From: Cynocephalus volans
Taxonomy: Eukaryota > Chordata > Mammalia > Dermoptera > Cynocephalidae
Length of the DNA stretch: 64,000 nt
NCBI RefSeq assembly: GCF_027409185.1
Contig: NC_084463.1
Span: 49,408,907-49,472,906 of the forward strand
Reading direction: 5' to 3'
The notes beneath the pieces are model-generated. The model did no database searches, was not told where the DNA came from, and saw only the letters and a program-made list of their open reading frames with translations. This document shows positions 23,438-35,320 of the stretch, one piece after another (the first letter of the stretch is position 1; every line of letters starts with the position of its first letter). Made by a program: the position numbers and the translations under genes.

Positions 23438-24246
23438 AAAATTATAATGACATGAAAAAATGCTCAACATCACTCAGCATCCGGGAAATGCAAATCAAAA
23501 CCACACTGAGATACCATCTAACCCCAGTTAGGATGGCTAAAATCCAAAAGACTCTGAACAATAAATGCTGGCGAGGTTGCAGAGAAAAAGGAACTCTCAT
23601 ACATTGTTGGTGGGACTGCAAAATGGTGCAGCCTCTATGGAAAATGGTATGGAGTTTCCTCAAACAATTGCAGATAGATCTACCATACGACCCAGCTATC
23701 CCACTGTTTGGAATATACCCAGAGGAATGGAAATCATCAAGTCGAAAGTATACCTGTTCCCCAATGTTCATCGCAGCACTCTTTACAATAGCCAAGAGTT
23801 GGAACCAGCCCAAATGTCCATCATCAGATGAGTGGATACGGAAAATGTGGTATATCTACACAATGGAATACTACTCAGCTATAAAAACGAATGAAATACT
23901 GCCATTTGCAACAACATGGATGGACCTTGAGAGAATTATATTAAGTGAAACAAGTCAGGCACAGAAAGAGAAATACCACATGTTCTCACTTATTGGTGGG
24001 AGCTAAAAATTAATATATATATTCACACACACACCCACACCCACACACACACACAAAACCGGGGGGGGGGGGAAGAAGATATAACAACCACAATTACTTG
24101 AAGTTGATACGACAAGCAAACAGAAAGGACATTGTTGGGGGGGAGGGGGAGAGGGAGAAGGGAGGGAGGTTTTGGTGATGGGGAGCAATAATCAGCCAAA
24201 ATGTATATCGACAAAATAAAATTAAAAAAAAAAATTCCAATGACAT
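23438..24246 (+). mobile_element. L1-C: 5'-truncated LINE-1 nested in L1-B, with target-site duplication
   Basis: The inserted body is 23454-24230 (777 bp). It starts within the ORF2 C-terminal region at the MKKCSTSLS segment, is open to its stop at 24004-24006, and has a 3' UTR with a CA microsatellite, a 12-base G run (24061-24072), a G-rich purine tract and an A tail. The flanks are AAAATTATAATGACAT (23438-23453) and AAAATTCCAATGACAT (24231-24246), which match at 14 of 16 positions. The L1-B ORF2 continues exactly after the second copy. L1-C is closer to L1-A than L1-B is in its coding part, so it is the younger element. Confidence 0.9.
24022..24180 (+). repeat. (CA)n plus G-run and purine tract of the L1-C 3' UTR
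   Basis: A CA-rich repeat at 24022-24056 is followed by twelve G residues at 24061-24072 and by a G-rich purine tract at about 24134-24180. Four or more G runs close together could form a G-quadruplex on the sense strand. Confidence 0.8.
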
Positions 24247-25745
24247 TTTTCTCAGAAATGGAAAAACCTACGCAGACATTTATTTGGAATAACAAAAGAC
24301 CACGCATAGCCAAAGCAATACTGAGCAAAAAAAATAAATAAATAAAGCGGGAGGCATAACACTACCTGACTTTAAACTATACTACAAAGCTATAATAACC
24401 AAAAGAGAATGGTACTGGCATAAAAACAGATACACTGATCAATGGAATAGAATAGAGAATCCAGAAATCAACCTATACAGCTATAGCCATCTGATTTTGA
24501 AAAAGGCACCATGTCTATACACTGGGGAAGAGATTGCCTCTTCAGCAAATGGTGCTGGGATAAGTGGATATCCACATGCAGGAGAATGAAACTAGACCCA
24601 TACCTTTCACCGTATACTAAAATCAACTCAAAATGGATTAAAGGGTTTAATATACACCCTGAAACAATAAAACTTAAAGAAAACATAGGAGAAACACTTC
24701 AGGAAGTAGGACTGGGCACAGACTTCATGAATATGACTCCAGAAGCACAGGCAACCAAAGGAAAAATAAATAAATGGGATTATATCAAACTAAAAAGCTT
24801 CTACACAGCAAAAGAAACAATTAACAGAGTTAAAAGGGAACCAACAGAGTGCAAGAAAATATTTGCAAAATATACATCTCACAAAGGATTAATATCCACA
24901 ATATACAGTTAACTGAAACAACTTTACAATGAAAAAACAAGTAAGCCAATTAAAAATGGGCAAAAGAGCTAAATAAGCATTTCTCTAAGGAAGATATACA
25001 AATGGCCAACAGACACATGAAAAATGCTCAACATCACTCAGCATTCGGGAAACACAAATCAAAACCACAATGAGATAACATCTCACCCCAGTTAGGATGG
25101 GTAATGTCCAAAAGACTGTGAATGATAAATGCTGGCGAGGTTGCGGAGAAAAAGGAACTCTCATACATTGTTGGTGGGACTGCAAAATGGTGCAGCCTCT
25201 ATGGAAAATGGCATGGAGGTTCCTCAAACAATTGCAGATCGATCTACCACATGACCCAGCCATCCCACTGCTGGGAATTTACCCAGAGGAATGGAAATCA
25301 TCAAGTTGAATGCATCCCTGTTCTCCAACGTTCATTGCAGCTGTATGTACAATAACTAAGAATTGGAACCAGCCCAAATGTCCATCATCGGATGAGTCGA
25401 TATGGAAACTGTGGTATATCTACACAATGGAACCCTACTCTGCTATAAAATGAATGAAATACTGCCATTTGCAACAACATGGATGGACGTAGAGTGAATT
25501 ATATTAAGTGACACCAGTCAGGAACAGGAAGTGAAATATCACATGTTCTCACTTATTGGTGGGAGCTAAAAATAAATAAATACACAAACGGGGGGGGGGG
25601 GGAAGAAGATATAACAATTACAATTCCTTGAAGTCTATATGACAAGCGAACAGATAGGAGGTTGTTGGGAGGGAGGAGGGAGGGAAGTTTTGGTAATGGG
25701 CCACAGTAATCAAACATGTTGTATATTGACAAAATAAAATAAAAT

Positions 25746-28480
25746 TTTAAAAAAATATTCAAGATATCTTGGTAAGGACAGTGCACATTCCGTCCCTCTG
25801 TGGTGCTTGAGTGGATCTTTTCTCTCTGTCCTCCAAAATGCACCTCCCAAACTGGTTGGGCCATGGGCATAAAATATTGTATGCATTCTGGATCCTATAC
25901 CATGTTTGCTGGCTCAGGGCTGTGTCCTGTGAAGAAAGAGTCCATTGCCTATTTTCCATTCCCCAAAAAGTAGTATAAAGACTACTCGAAATACTGAAAT
26001 TCAGGGGCAACTGAAAAACATGTGTGAAGGCCACCAGGAATCTCCTGAGTCAGCAAGGATACTTTGGATAATCTGACCTGAAAATTAAAAAAATAATAAT
26101 TGAATTTATAACTATTGTTTAATTCTGTTTTTGTTGACAAGGACTGAGATCAGACAACCCCCCTGGGTAAGGTTGCCTGAGACATTGAGCTCACACATGG
26201 AAATGTTTGGAACCCAGCTTCTCCTGCTCTGCTGTTTCCCAGGAATAAAGTAACATCAGTTTTCCCTTTGTTGACTCCTGTTTCTAACAATCTCAAGGCC
26301 TGGGATGTCCTGCATCGACAGGTGGCATAAAAATTATGCGCCTAGAGGGAGATGAGCTGACAGCATTCCTTCCTTACAGCCATGTCTTGGTGACCACAAT
26401 TCACATGCACATAATTACTCCAGGACTCAGCTGGGTGAGTGTCTGTTTCTCAGCTTCATTAATAGTGACAGCTCAAGACTCAGGTGGGTGGTGAAAGGAA
26501 GCAGGATTTTCTCAATGATGTCTGTAATTCTCTCATAATTTTGTTCTTATATCTCACTGAATTGTAAGTAATCAGTAAGTGTTTCCAGACAAAATATAAA
26601 TGTTTGTTAAAGTCAGCACATAAACGTATGGATTTGTGGAAAGAAATTTGAAATTTTGTGATGTTACATTTAAATTGAAATTTTATTTGACGATTTTAAT
26701 AAATTAGTACAACAACAAATTTTATGAAATTATGGCCCTTTTTTATCTTTTAAGGCATGGTAAATCTAAACTAATTCAGAATAATTGAATCAGATTTCTG
26801 TGTTTTCTTAACTTTAGAGATCCTTTAGTATATTTCTAATGTTTTAGGACTATGTAGCTAATGATGTCATAAAACATGAGACTTTTTTAACATTTTATAA
26901 TAATGAAATTTTATGGATGACAATATATATGTGTGTGTGTACATATATATATGTGAATACAGGGTTTTGTTTTTTGTTGTTCCCAGAAAACTGTCTGGAA
27001 ACATTATCTTCTGCTATATATCAAATCTCTATAGAGTGAATGACTACCTTATGTAAATGAGTAGTAATGTTCATCATAATTTCAAATATTTCTTTAAATT
27101 TAATATTTGGTGTTTTCTAAATCTTTGAAAACATAAAATGTTCTATATATTAGCTTGTATGAGATTGTTTAGTGATGAGAAAATAATAATTTACAAATGT
27201 GAGTGACATGTCATTTCCTTATTAAAAAATCTAAATTTAGTCTCCCTACCTGTTTCTCTGAAAGATTCAAATTGTAACTAGCTCCATATGAAAATATATT
27301 TACAAAAATTAAGTAAATTTCTATTTAGTTGTTGAAATTCACAAGTTAACATGTGAGTTCAGTCAATTTAATGCCTTCTAATGCTCATGTGTCTTTAAAA
27401 TTGAAGACAGAGAGGATGGAATCATGATAAGGTAGAAAATAGAAGAAAGTGGCAGAAATTGTCCATTTGTGGCTCACAAGGGCATCATAACCTTAATAAA
27501 CTTGATCTGTAGAAAACTTTTGTTCTTGAGCATTAGAGAGGTTTGTCTTAAATTCTCTCTTGTTAAAAGCCCCTGCATTCCATGTATAGGGAGGATGTCT
27601 GAGGATGGGCATGACTGATCCTGACCAGGCTTCCTGGCGCATAGAGGACGGTGACCAGTCATAGGTTTTACAGTGCTGTACATAAAATATAGTGAAATTG
27701 ATGAGGAATGTGATATTTTTTACTATTATAACAGTAAAATAAGACAGAGGATGTTGTTTTGTGATATATAAGGATACATTAAAAAGATCATGGGAAGATT
27801 CGCATTATCTTTTAGTTCTCTTTTTCCATGAAGTTTTTAATGTACCCTCATAGGTTTATACTTAAATATAAATCGGGAAGAATGTGAAGAACTGTGTTAA
27901 TATGATATCATTCCTAAAATAATACAAGTCTAAATATTAGATATTATTATAAATATGAGAAAATAAATGTTATTGAACTTCATTTTCTAAAAATAAAATA
28001 TTTTTTAATGCAAATAGCATTGGGTTTGTAAGTGGCTTCCTCTTTTCATTACACTCATCCTCTTTTTTGGACATCTGGTCTAAATCCATAGATATTATGA
28101 TCAGTCTTTGGTACCTTGTCCATGTAATGATGTTATTTTCCCTACAACAATTATGACTGCTGATATTCTTTGGGGCTTACAATACTAAGAATATTCTAAG
28201 TTGAAAGTAAGAATAGTGAGGATGAACTTGATCTGCATCATCTGTCTTCCGATTATGCTCAGGGACTTCACCCTCAGCCCAAGGACAGCCTGGTTGTCAC
28301 TGCTCACAGTGAGTGCTGAGATGTGCATTCAGCTTTGTAACTTTTCAAGGCATCAGGACCTTTAAGGTGTTAGGACCCAATTCTCCTTCACACTCAGACT
28401 AGACTATACGACCTCTATGAGTTTTTCTTCTATCCTGTTTCTCCTAGTATGTACCATGTTTTCAAATCCCAGTATTATTT
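25746..28480. other. AT-rich gene-free stretch
   Basis: I see no exon, RNA gene or named repeat. There is a short TG/TA alternating tract at about 26923-26955. Open frames are short and without motifs. Confidence 0.4.
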
Positions 28481-28481
28481 T

Positions 28482-28735
28482 ATGTTGGGGTTGCCAGATT
28501 CACCAAATAAAAATATAGGACACAGAATAAAGTGTAAAATTAAGAAAGACAAATAACTTTTTAGTATAACTAAAATCTTTGCATATTTGCACATAATACT
28601 TCTATGTAATATCTAGGGATATATTATATATTTTATATATACATGTAATTCATAATAATTATCTATGAAATGACTTTCATTATGTAACTGAAATTTATAT
28701 TTAGCAGACTGTCTTGTGATCTATCTGGTAACACC
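28482..28735 (-). repeat. Short ancient interspersed repeat, family uncertain
   Basis: The phrase GGTTGCCAGATTCACC, followed by AAATAAAAATATAGGACAC, is typical of a widespread old mammalian repeat with a hairpin-like interior. A related sequence in the opposite orientation lies at 42350-42480. I do not assign a family name. Confidence 0.4.
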
Positions 28736-29975
28736 AGTTCATGGGAACCACGGTCCTCCCCAGTCCAGGCTGAGCACCAGTGCCCTCCAGAGTCTCATCG
28801 GAGAAGGATGCACATGATGGAGTAGCAGATACACTCTTTGCTGAGGATGTGATATTCGGTTACAGAGTGGGGCCATGAGTTAGAGGAAGTGAGCTGGATA
28901 TACCTTGGGGTGAGAAAAGAAACATTAAAATCTTATCTATGTTACTTTTTCTACTATTTTATTTCATTTTGGTATATGGCCTATAATATACACAGGGCAA
29001 TAACAAAATGGTTCAGACATGTAATTATTAAATAATTACACATATATTAGTGGTTCATGACCAAATATTGTTTTCCTTGCACTAGATGGTGAACTTTAAA
29101 ATGTAGAGACCATTGTGCATAAATCAATATTATCCTGGTGTTTTCCCAAGTGGAACATGCCAACAGATTTCGACTGAGCTGAGAGTGCAGATGTATATTG
29201 TTGGGATTACCAGTTTTTTGGTTCTGGCAGTTGAGATAAATAAATGACTTCTTTGCTAAATTAAGCATTTGAAGAAAGAGCAAAAATATATATAAGCATT
29301 CCATGTATTTTTGTTCTTTCTTCAAATTCTTAATCTAGCGTGTGATAACATATGCTATTATATATATATGTATATATGTGTATGTGCTTATTATATATCT
29401 ATGATATACATAGATGCATAAGTCATACGTGTGGAACAATGTTCTGCTTCAGCTATAATTTTCTGAGGATGACCCAAGAGCACTTTCTGCTATCTGCATT
29501 GCTTTCCATATTTATATTTATGAGCCTGTATAATCTTAAAAACTAATTGAACAGTCTTCCATCTAAAAAGAAGTATAGTGAATGTGTGGATTTTTTGTGT
29601 GTGTCATACAGTTGAATTGTTCTAAGCCATAGATTGGTTTAATCTGATAAATTAATAATGCCTGAATTCAGGGAAATATCATGATAAAGTGATTTCAGGA
29701 TCATTCTGTGAACATTTACAAAGGGTTCTGATACAGATATCTCTTGGTTAAGACAAGAGTGGAATTGTCTGCATTGGTCTTACACAGGGAGAGATCATTC
29801 CTAGGTCTACAAAGTGGAGTGGCGGGGGGAAGGGGAGGAAGATTGGGGGATAACTGGGTAGGGACACAGGGTACAATAGTAATTTCTGGTAATGGGTATG
29901 CCCCCAGTATGAATCTGGCTCTCACATTATGGGCAAAAGAGGTGACAATTGGGTTTGTATCTTATGAATATCTAA
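28736..29975. other. Gene-free stretch
   Basis: No gene is recognisable. A TA/TG tract occurs near 29358-29400. The last 250 bp (29740-29975) is G-rich, with phrases that resemble an old transposon 3' end, but I cannot name it. Confidence 0.35.
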
Positions 29976-29979
29976 AATA

Positions 29980-30101
29980 AAGGAAGGGTGGGAGGGAGGA
30001 AGGAAGGGGGAGGGAGGGAGGAAGGAAGGGGGAGGGAGGAAGGAAGGGGGAGGGAGGGAGGGAGGAAGGAAGGAAGGAAAGGATAGAAGGAAGGAAGGAG
30101 T
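29980..30101. repeat. Polypurine GGAA/GGGA microsatellite
   Basis: About 120 bp made almost only of GGAA, GGGA and GGAGG units on the plus strand. There is an internal longer period around the GGAAGGGGGAGGGAGG phrase. It lies directly after a short AAATAAA run, so it may have grown from a retroposon tail. Confidence 0.9.
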
Positions 30102-31050
30102 GGAATTGTCTTTACTATTGGAGACCTAAGTATTTTTAAAGGCATAGGAGGTTATCCTCATAACTGAAGTCTGAAGAAAAGAATCACCATATAAATATTT
30201 TGATGCAATCTCGTGAATGTTACAAAGTAGCTAAAAGTACTGCCCTCTTGAAATTGAGAGCAGGGCTTAAGCAATTTTCTTCGTTAGATGAATACTTTAC
30301 ATGGGAGGTCTATGGTCTAGAAAGTAAACTGGGAGAGAGCTGGGATTATTTTGAGGAGATACAGTTGGCATAAAGATGTCACACCCTAATCCCCTGATCT
30401 TGTGAATATATTAGGGAATGTGGCAAAGGGAAATTTAGGTGCAGATAAAATCAACGTTAGTAATCAGCTGACTTTATGATAAGAAGATTAGGCTCCATCA
30501 TCACGATGCTCATCATGTAAAGACAAGGGTAGTTAAATGTAGAGTGTTGATGAAGAAGAGAGAAGTGTCAAAGGATTTGATGTAAGGTAAACCACACCCA
30601 ACTTTTATTAAAAAATCGTTTTTGGGTGATTCTTTTCTAATTAGCATGAAATTTACTTCAGTTCATTTTCACAGACAACCATGGTTTATTTTTATATGCA
30701 CATCACTGCTCTGGTGGCAAGAATTAAATAAAGATAGTAAAGCAATACTCTCTAAACAGTGAATCGCAGGTGCTACAGAAGTATAGATAATGTGCACCCT
30801 GCACATGTGTGATTGTGGATGTGTTGGTGATTAATGTATATTGAGTATTTGATAGATAAAAGAATATTCAGACTGTACTTTTAAGAATTCATGTAAAAGA
30901 AGATAAATCAGCATAAAGGGTGTAAAGTTCAAATGATGTTGGTGATAATTTTGACTATGGGGTAAATAACATTAGTGATAAGAGGTCTATTCCTTTTTTT
31001 CAGATGTGTCTTCTTTGCCAGTAAAATGATCAATTTCAATTTATATTATT
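30102..31050. other. Gene-free stretch before the V1R relic
   Basis: No exon or named repeat is visible. It is AT-rich with short open frames only. Confidence 0.35.
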
Positions 31051-31054
31051 AAAA

Positions 31055-31632
31055 ATGCCTTTCTTTTCCAAGTTGGCATTGGACTCATAGCCAGCACCTT
31101 CATTCTTCTCGTCTGTATCTTCACACTCTTTCTGGATCGCAGGCCTAGGCCACTGGTCTGATCACCTGTCACTTGGCCCTCATCCACATAGCAGTGCTAA
31201 CTACTGCTCACTTTCACCCATGAACTGTATTACATACATGTTTTTACTCTGACAGGATCCAGCAATGTCTCCTTTGAAGGGATCATTCTTCAATTGCATA
31301 CATGGTGATTCTCTTCGTCTTACAGTCTAGGCATTAGAGGTGATCCCAGCATTTCCGTAGTACCAGCCTCTCCTTGAGAATCTTTCCAGAGAAAAGGGCC
31401 ACCCAGACCATCCTGCTGCTAGTGAGTTTCTTTGTGGTCATGTACTGGGTGGACTTCCTTCCACATTTCATTCTTCTCAACCCTGTTATTGGCCTGTGGC
31501 CCTGTCCTCCTGGGTGCCAGAGCCTTGTGATCAATATCTGTCACTGTTGGTACTTTGGTGCTGCTCAGTTTTTTTAAGAGGATAATCAATGTTCTGCAAA
31601 ATATGCAACAGAAGTTGTATCAATTTTTAACA
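31055..31632 (+). pseudogene. Vomeronasal type-1 receptor (V1R) pseudogene
   Basis: V1Rs are intronless seven-helix pheromone receptors of vomeronasal neurons. Three family blocks are readable. First, a TM1-like segment ends in RRPRP (31080-31157). Second, LITCHLALIHI of TM2 (31158-31190) follows in another frame. Third, the long conserved ICL3/TM6 block has QHFRSTSLS, then PEKRATQT, then LLLVSFFVV and YWVDF (31345-31455). The C-terminal KRIINVLQNMQQK-like tail (31576-31614) is again in a different frame. The region between TM2 and the block before TM6 is far too short, so about three helices have been lost by deletion. With several frame changes and stops, it cannot make a receptor. Family assignment rests on the TM6 motif, which is diagnostic. 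Confidence 0.85.
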
Positions 31633-31885
31633 GCTTAGAGATAGAAAATATTTGCTGAAAAATAGATTCTTATACTCTCAGTTAAATGTTTACACAGCAA
31701 AGAATTTGCTGTTTTATTTAATTAAAATGTGTGAATTACTTCTTTTTATATCTAATTACTTTCTGAAGCTGATGCTGCCAAGGAGTATGTGATTCCTTTA
31801 GTTCAGTATCCGCCATAAGTGGATATTCCTGTATTGTGGCTCTCAGTCTTTCATTGTGATTCTCAAACTTTCATACAAGAAAACA

Positions 31886-31984
31886 TTTTTGTTTGTTTTT
31901 CGTGTCTGGCCATTACAGAGATCAAAACGTGGACCTTGGTGTTATCAGCATCATGCTCTAACCAAGTGAACTAACCAGCCAGCC
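31886..31984 (-). repeat. tRNA-Ile-like SINE (colugo t-SINE type), reverse orientation
   Basis: Read on the minus strand it has GGTTAGTTCACTTGGTTAGA (a tRNA A-box region), a GATAACACCAAGGTC phrase matching the anticodon-arm region of tRNA-Ile-derived SINEs, and a degenerate B-box. It ends in a T-rich stretch on the plus strand (31886-31900), the expected A tail. The family is known from Dermoptera; the match here is by eye. Confidence 0.7.
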
Positions 31985-34190
31985 TTTGAAGTATAATCTT
32001 AAGAAGCCTGTATTGGTATCAAATATCACAGTTCCTTGTGAAAGTGTTTAAATTTATCTCACTTTGTAGATTTTCTCTCTCTCACTTCTTATAAGATTTT
32101 TTTCCTTTTACCGTTAAAAATCTTGACTATTATTTCTGTTAAGGTTTTTAAAACTCTCCTTTGAAATGCTGCACTTAAAAATTCAAAGATCTATGTCTGG
32201 TTATCTTTTAAAAATTTGTAAATCACCATGTTTTCGATTATTTTTATTATTATTATTTTCATTCTATCCAAACAATTAGGTGCGTTTTACTTTTAGTCTT
32301 CATCTATGTATAATTATATTTGTATTTTATGAACTGTCACTTTACTGTTGTAGCTATATTAATTCTGCTCAATATTCTAGTTCACTAAACCTCTCATCAT
32401 CCTAGTTTAATTTAATAGCTAACCTGTACATTGTTTATTAACTGGATATGTTTGTATACTGTGTATTTTCTATTTTGCTTTTTTTCAAATATTCTTTTAA
32501 ATTTTATAGTTTCCAATTTTCACAAAAATTAACATTGATTTTCTTTTTTTAAAATTGTATTTGCTTAAAATTTCAAAACATAATCCCAATATGCATAGCT
32601 TTTGTGTATATTTTTTTCCAATACTTTGTCCTTATTTTCTTGGGTTCATTATAGTTTTTAATCTGGTTCACAATTTTTTGAAATGTCACATTTAGGATAG
32701 CTGCAATCACATTATTTTTTTGTTTATTCAATTTTCCTGGGGACAAGTTAGAAATCCACATAGATTTGACATCTTTGTGATCAGTCAGTATCTGAAGGAA
32801 GGTCTTCTTAGTGTGATTATTCTAGATTGTTCTCTGGATTTACTTCTGCTCCTGTGACGTTCTCATAATTTCCTTTAACTCTGTTTAGCATTTTAAGAAT
32901 TCTTGAAGCTTCTTGAGGACTTTTAATTGTATACATGAAAAGTTTTGGGAATACATAACATTTTCCCTAAAAGCACAAATATCCACAGGGTACACATGAG
33001 TAAAATATTTCATGTAGATATTGTGCAGCACCCAACAGCATCTGATGAGACATCCCAAGTTGTTAATTTGGAACATCCCCTCTCCCAAATATACCATGTG
33101 GTGATAACAATTTGTGAGAGGTAATTTATTTTTCAATAATTAAAGTTAATTTTAGGTTTTACACAAATTTATAACAGTACCAACGTGGATACAGCCAATT
33201 TTACTGTTTTTCTGTTATGTTCAGCTCATATTCATCCAACTATTTACCTGAATTCAGGGCTTCTGGCTTCAATCAACATCCTTCCTTATTATCATGTCCC
33301 CAACTCTAAAAAGAATGTGTTTGGATTTTTCATTTGATTTATAAATTAATAATATTAGTCAAATAAAATTTGCATGTGGCTCGATATTACTTATTGGTTC
33401 CAACTTAATTTAAAGTATGTTTTTATTTTATACTGCCTAAAAATGTAACCTGTTAGATTTCTGCTTTCATAAAATTAATAATATTTTAGACCTAAAACTT
33501 GGCTATTTAAATTTTTTCTTCTAATATTAGAATATAATATGTAACCTCTGCTTACTAGTAAAAAATGGTGTCAATTTTTCTCCATGCCTAATTAGTCAAA
33601 CTTTGTAATAAAATTATTTGTCATTTTTAATGTTAATTTAGTTGTATACCAAAACTTTTTATTTCTGTAATGGTAGTAATGTCACTTAATATGATTATAA
33701 ATGTGTCAGTTTTGTCATTTTCCATGAATCTTTTTGTTATACATTTTAAACTCTTAGCTCTAACATTGGGAGGGCTAAGTAAATACTGTGATTTGTCAAA
33801 TTTTATTTGTTTAATTTATTTTTCATTTACCAAATTATTTTGTATCTGTTTTTATTAAAATTTGCTTCTCTGATGTGTGTAAATACTGATTTAAAAACAG
33901 AGGTAGGCTAATGTGCTATCTTGATGAAATCCGAAGTCGAATGGAATGCTTCACTGTTTTCCTTCAGATTTAATAACTGTTTGACTCACACAATAAATAT
34001 GAATATTAAGTACAGTAATTATAGTTATATTCTCCATCCTATATCAGAAGAAACTTTTGGTCATTCATTATTCACACCAAAGCTTCATTCTTTTATGTTG
34101 CACTTCCTGAACCTTCTATGACAACAGTATAGAAAATTTAGAAACATGGAATACGACACATGAGACATAACTACTTGATAGGCACAAATT
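31985..34190. other. AT-rich gene-free stretch
   Basis: No exon, RNA gene or recognisable transposon end is seen. Composition is strongly AT-rich with poly-T tracts. Open frames are short and motif-free. Confidence 0.4.
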
Positions 34191-34194
34191 ATTG

Positions 34195-34830
34195 AAGTAA
34201 ACTTAAGGAATACATATAGTTAGGCCTACAACAAGTAAAGAAATTGAAATAATTTTTAAAATCTTTCTACAAAGAAAAACATAGAATTAGATGTCTTGCA
34301 TGATCAATTCTATAAAATATGAAGAAGAATCAATATTAATTATTCACAACCACTTTTTTCACAAAAAAAAAAAAAAAATGAGAGGACCCTCCTCAGTTCA
34401 TTCCATGAGATCTATGTTGATATCAGAGCCAGACAAAAGCATCACATGTAAGGTATGATATGAATGAGCATCCCTAATGAATGCAGACACAGATGTCCTT
34501 TAAAAACTTTACCAAACTGTGTCCTGGAATATATAAAAATGACCAACACGATGACCAAATTAGAGTATTTCACAAACGCAACGTTGACTTAACATTCAAA
34601 AGTCAATTAATACAATACACAGTATAATAGACTAAAGAACAACAAAAACATTACTTCAATTGACACAAAAATATTTCACATATCCAACATCCATTTATAA
34701 TAAAATTCCTAGCACATTAGGAATAGGAAGGAATTTTCTAGACCTGTAAAAGGGTGCCTGTATAAAAGTACTGCTAATATCATGCTTAATGGTGAAAGAC
34801 TAGATGCTTTACCTTAAAGCCTGAGAACAA
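34195..34830 (+). repeat. Ancient LINE-1 ORF2 fragment
   Basis: Plus-strand reading gives faint ORF2 reverse-transcriptase similarity in broken frames. Examples are the AxKEIE and FYKI-type phrases near 34225-34320, a HINNIR-like area near 34600, and an ANIMLNGERLDAL-type phrase near 34770-34810, which is the usual YxANI-LNGExL segment. An A16 run at about 34363-34378 interrupts it. Confidence 0.6.
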
Positions 34831-35273
34831 ATCAATAATGTCCACATTTATCACTTTATTTAATATAGCCTTAGGGTTCAAAACAATAAAAAAATGGACA
34901 TTTACAAGAGGTGACACTTTTAACTTTACTTTATCATACATTGGTAACCTCTTTACATCTAGAGGCCTCAATGTAGCAAACATTTTATATTAAAAGGCTG
35001 GAAGTTAGTGGAGAGCAGCATGTATACACAGGCCTCTATCATTGGCCAGAACATCTTTGCAGTCGGCAGAGGGTGTTTCCTATTGGCCAGATGCAGTGTG
35101 TTCCTCCACATTTCCCACTTCTGGTATAGAGGTCCACCAGAAGGAAGTCAGGGTAGGGCTGGAATACTCAAATGCCAAGGTGGTTCAGGCTGGGAGGTGG
35201 AGTGGGGAGAGGTTCCCAGTGCTTCAAGTCCTGGGCCTGGACAATAGGCTCCATTGTGGCAGTCCAGGTTTCT

Positions 35274-35320
35274 GCATGCATGTGTGCATGCGCACGCACG
35301 CACGCACAAATGTATGCATA
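35274..35320. repeat. Alternating purine-pyrimidine tract (Z-DNA-prone)
   Basis: A TGCATGTGTGCATGCGCACG series continues as repeated CACG units, then TGTATGCATACATA. The alternation of purine and pyrimidine with CG steps favours left-handed DNA. It shows CA/CG interconversion typical of a decaying dinucleotide repeat. Confidence 0.75.

Larger units (their letters stand above)
20992..25569 (+). pseudogene. L1-B ORF2, broken and interrupted by L1-C
   Basis: The ATG is at 20992. The endonuclease is seen in pieces at 21155-21735, with the GDLN motif and a SRIDHM segment preserved. Reverse-transcriptase blocks run from 21823 to 23440; the expected FADD motif reads FAND in the copy near 23050. The frame is cut at 23453 by the nested L1 and resumes at 24236 with the FFSEMEK region, continuing to the C-terminal cysteine-rich block (25097-25309). 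The family-typical end, GGS and TAA, is at 25558-25569. Many stops and small indels are present. Confidence 0.88.
19165..25745 (+). mobile_element. LINE-1 (L1-B), plus strand, degraded, with a nested L1
   Basis: Layout: tandem 5' units (19165-19700), ORF1 (19830-20813), spacer, ORF2 (20992-25569), and a 3' UTR with an 11-base or longer G run near 25591-25602 followed by a purine tract and a short A-rich end at about 25745. ORF1 and ORF2 are open only in pieces. ORF2 is split by a second, 5'-truncated L1 at 23454-24230. Orientation is opposite to L1-A. Confidence 0.9.

Noticed and set aside
23341..24006. A 221-codon open frame as an intact protein
   Set aside because: It crosses the L1-B/L1-C junction at 23453, so it is a chimera of two L1 elements.
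29980..30101. CRISPR-like or satellite array
   Set aside because: The units are 4-8 bp purine repeats without spacers; it is a microsatellite, and the genome is mammalian.
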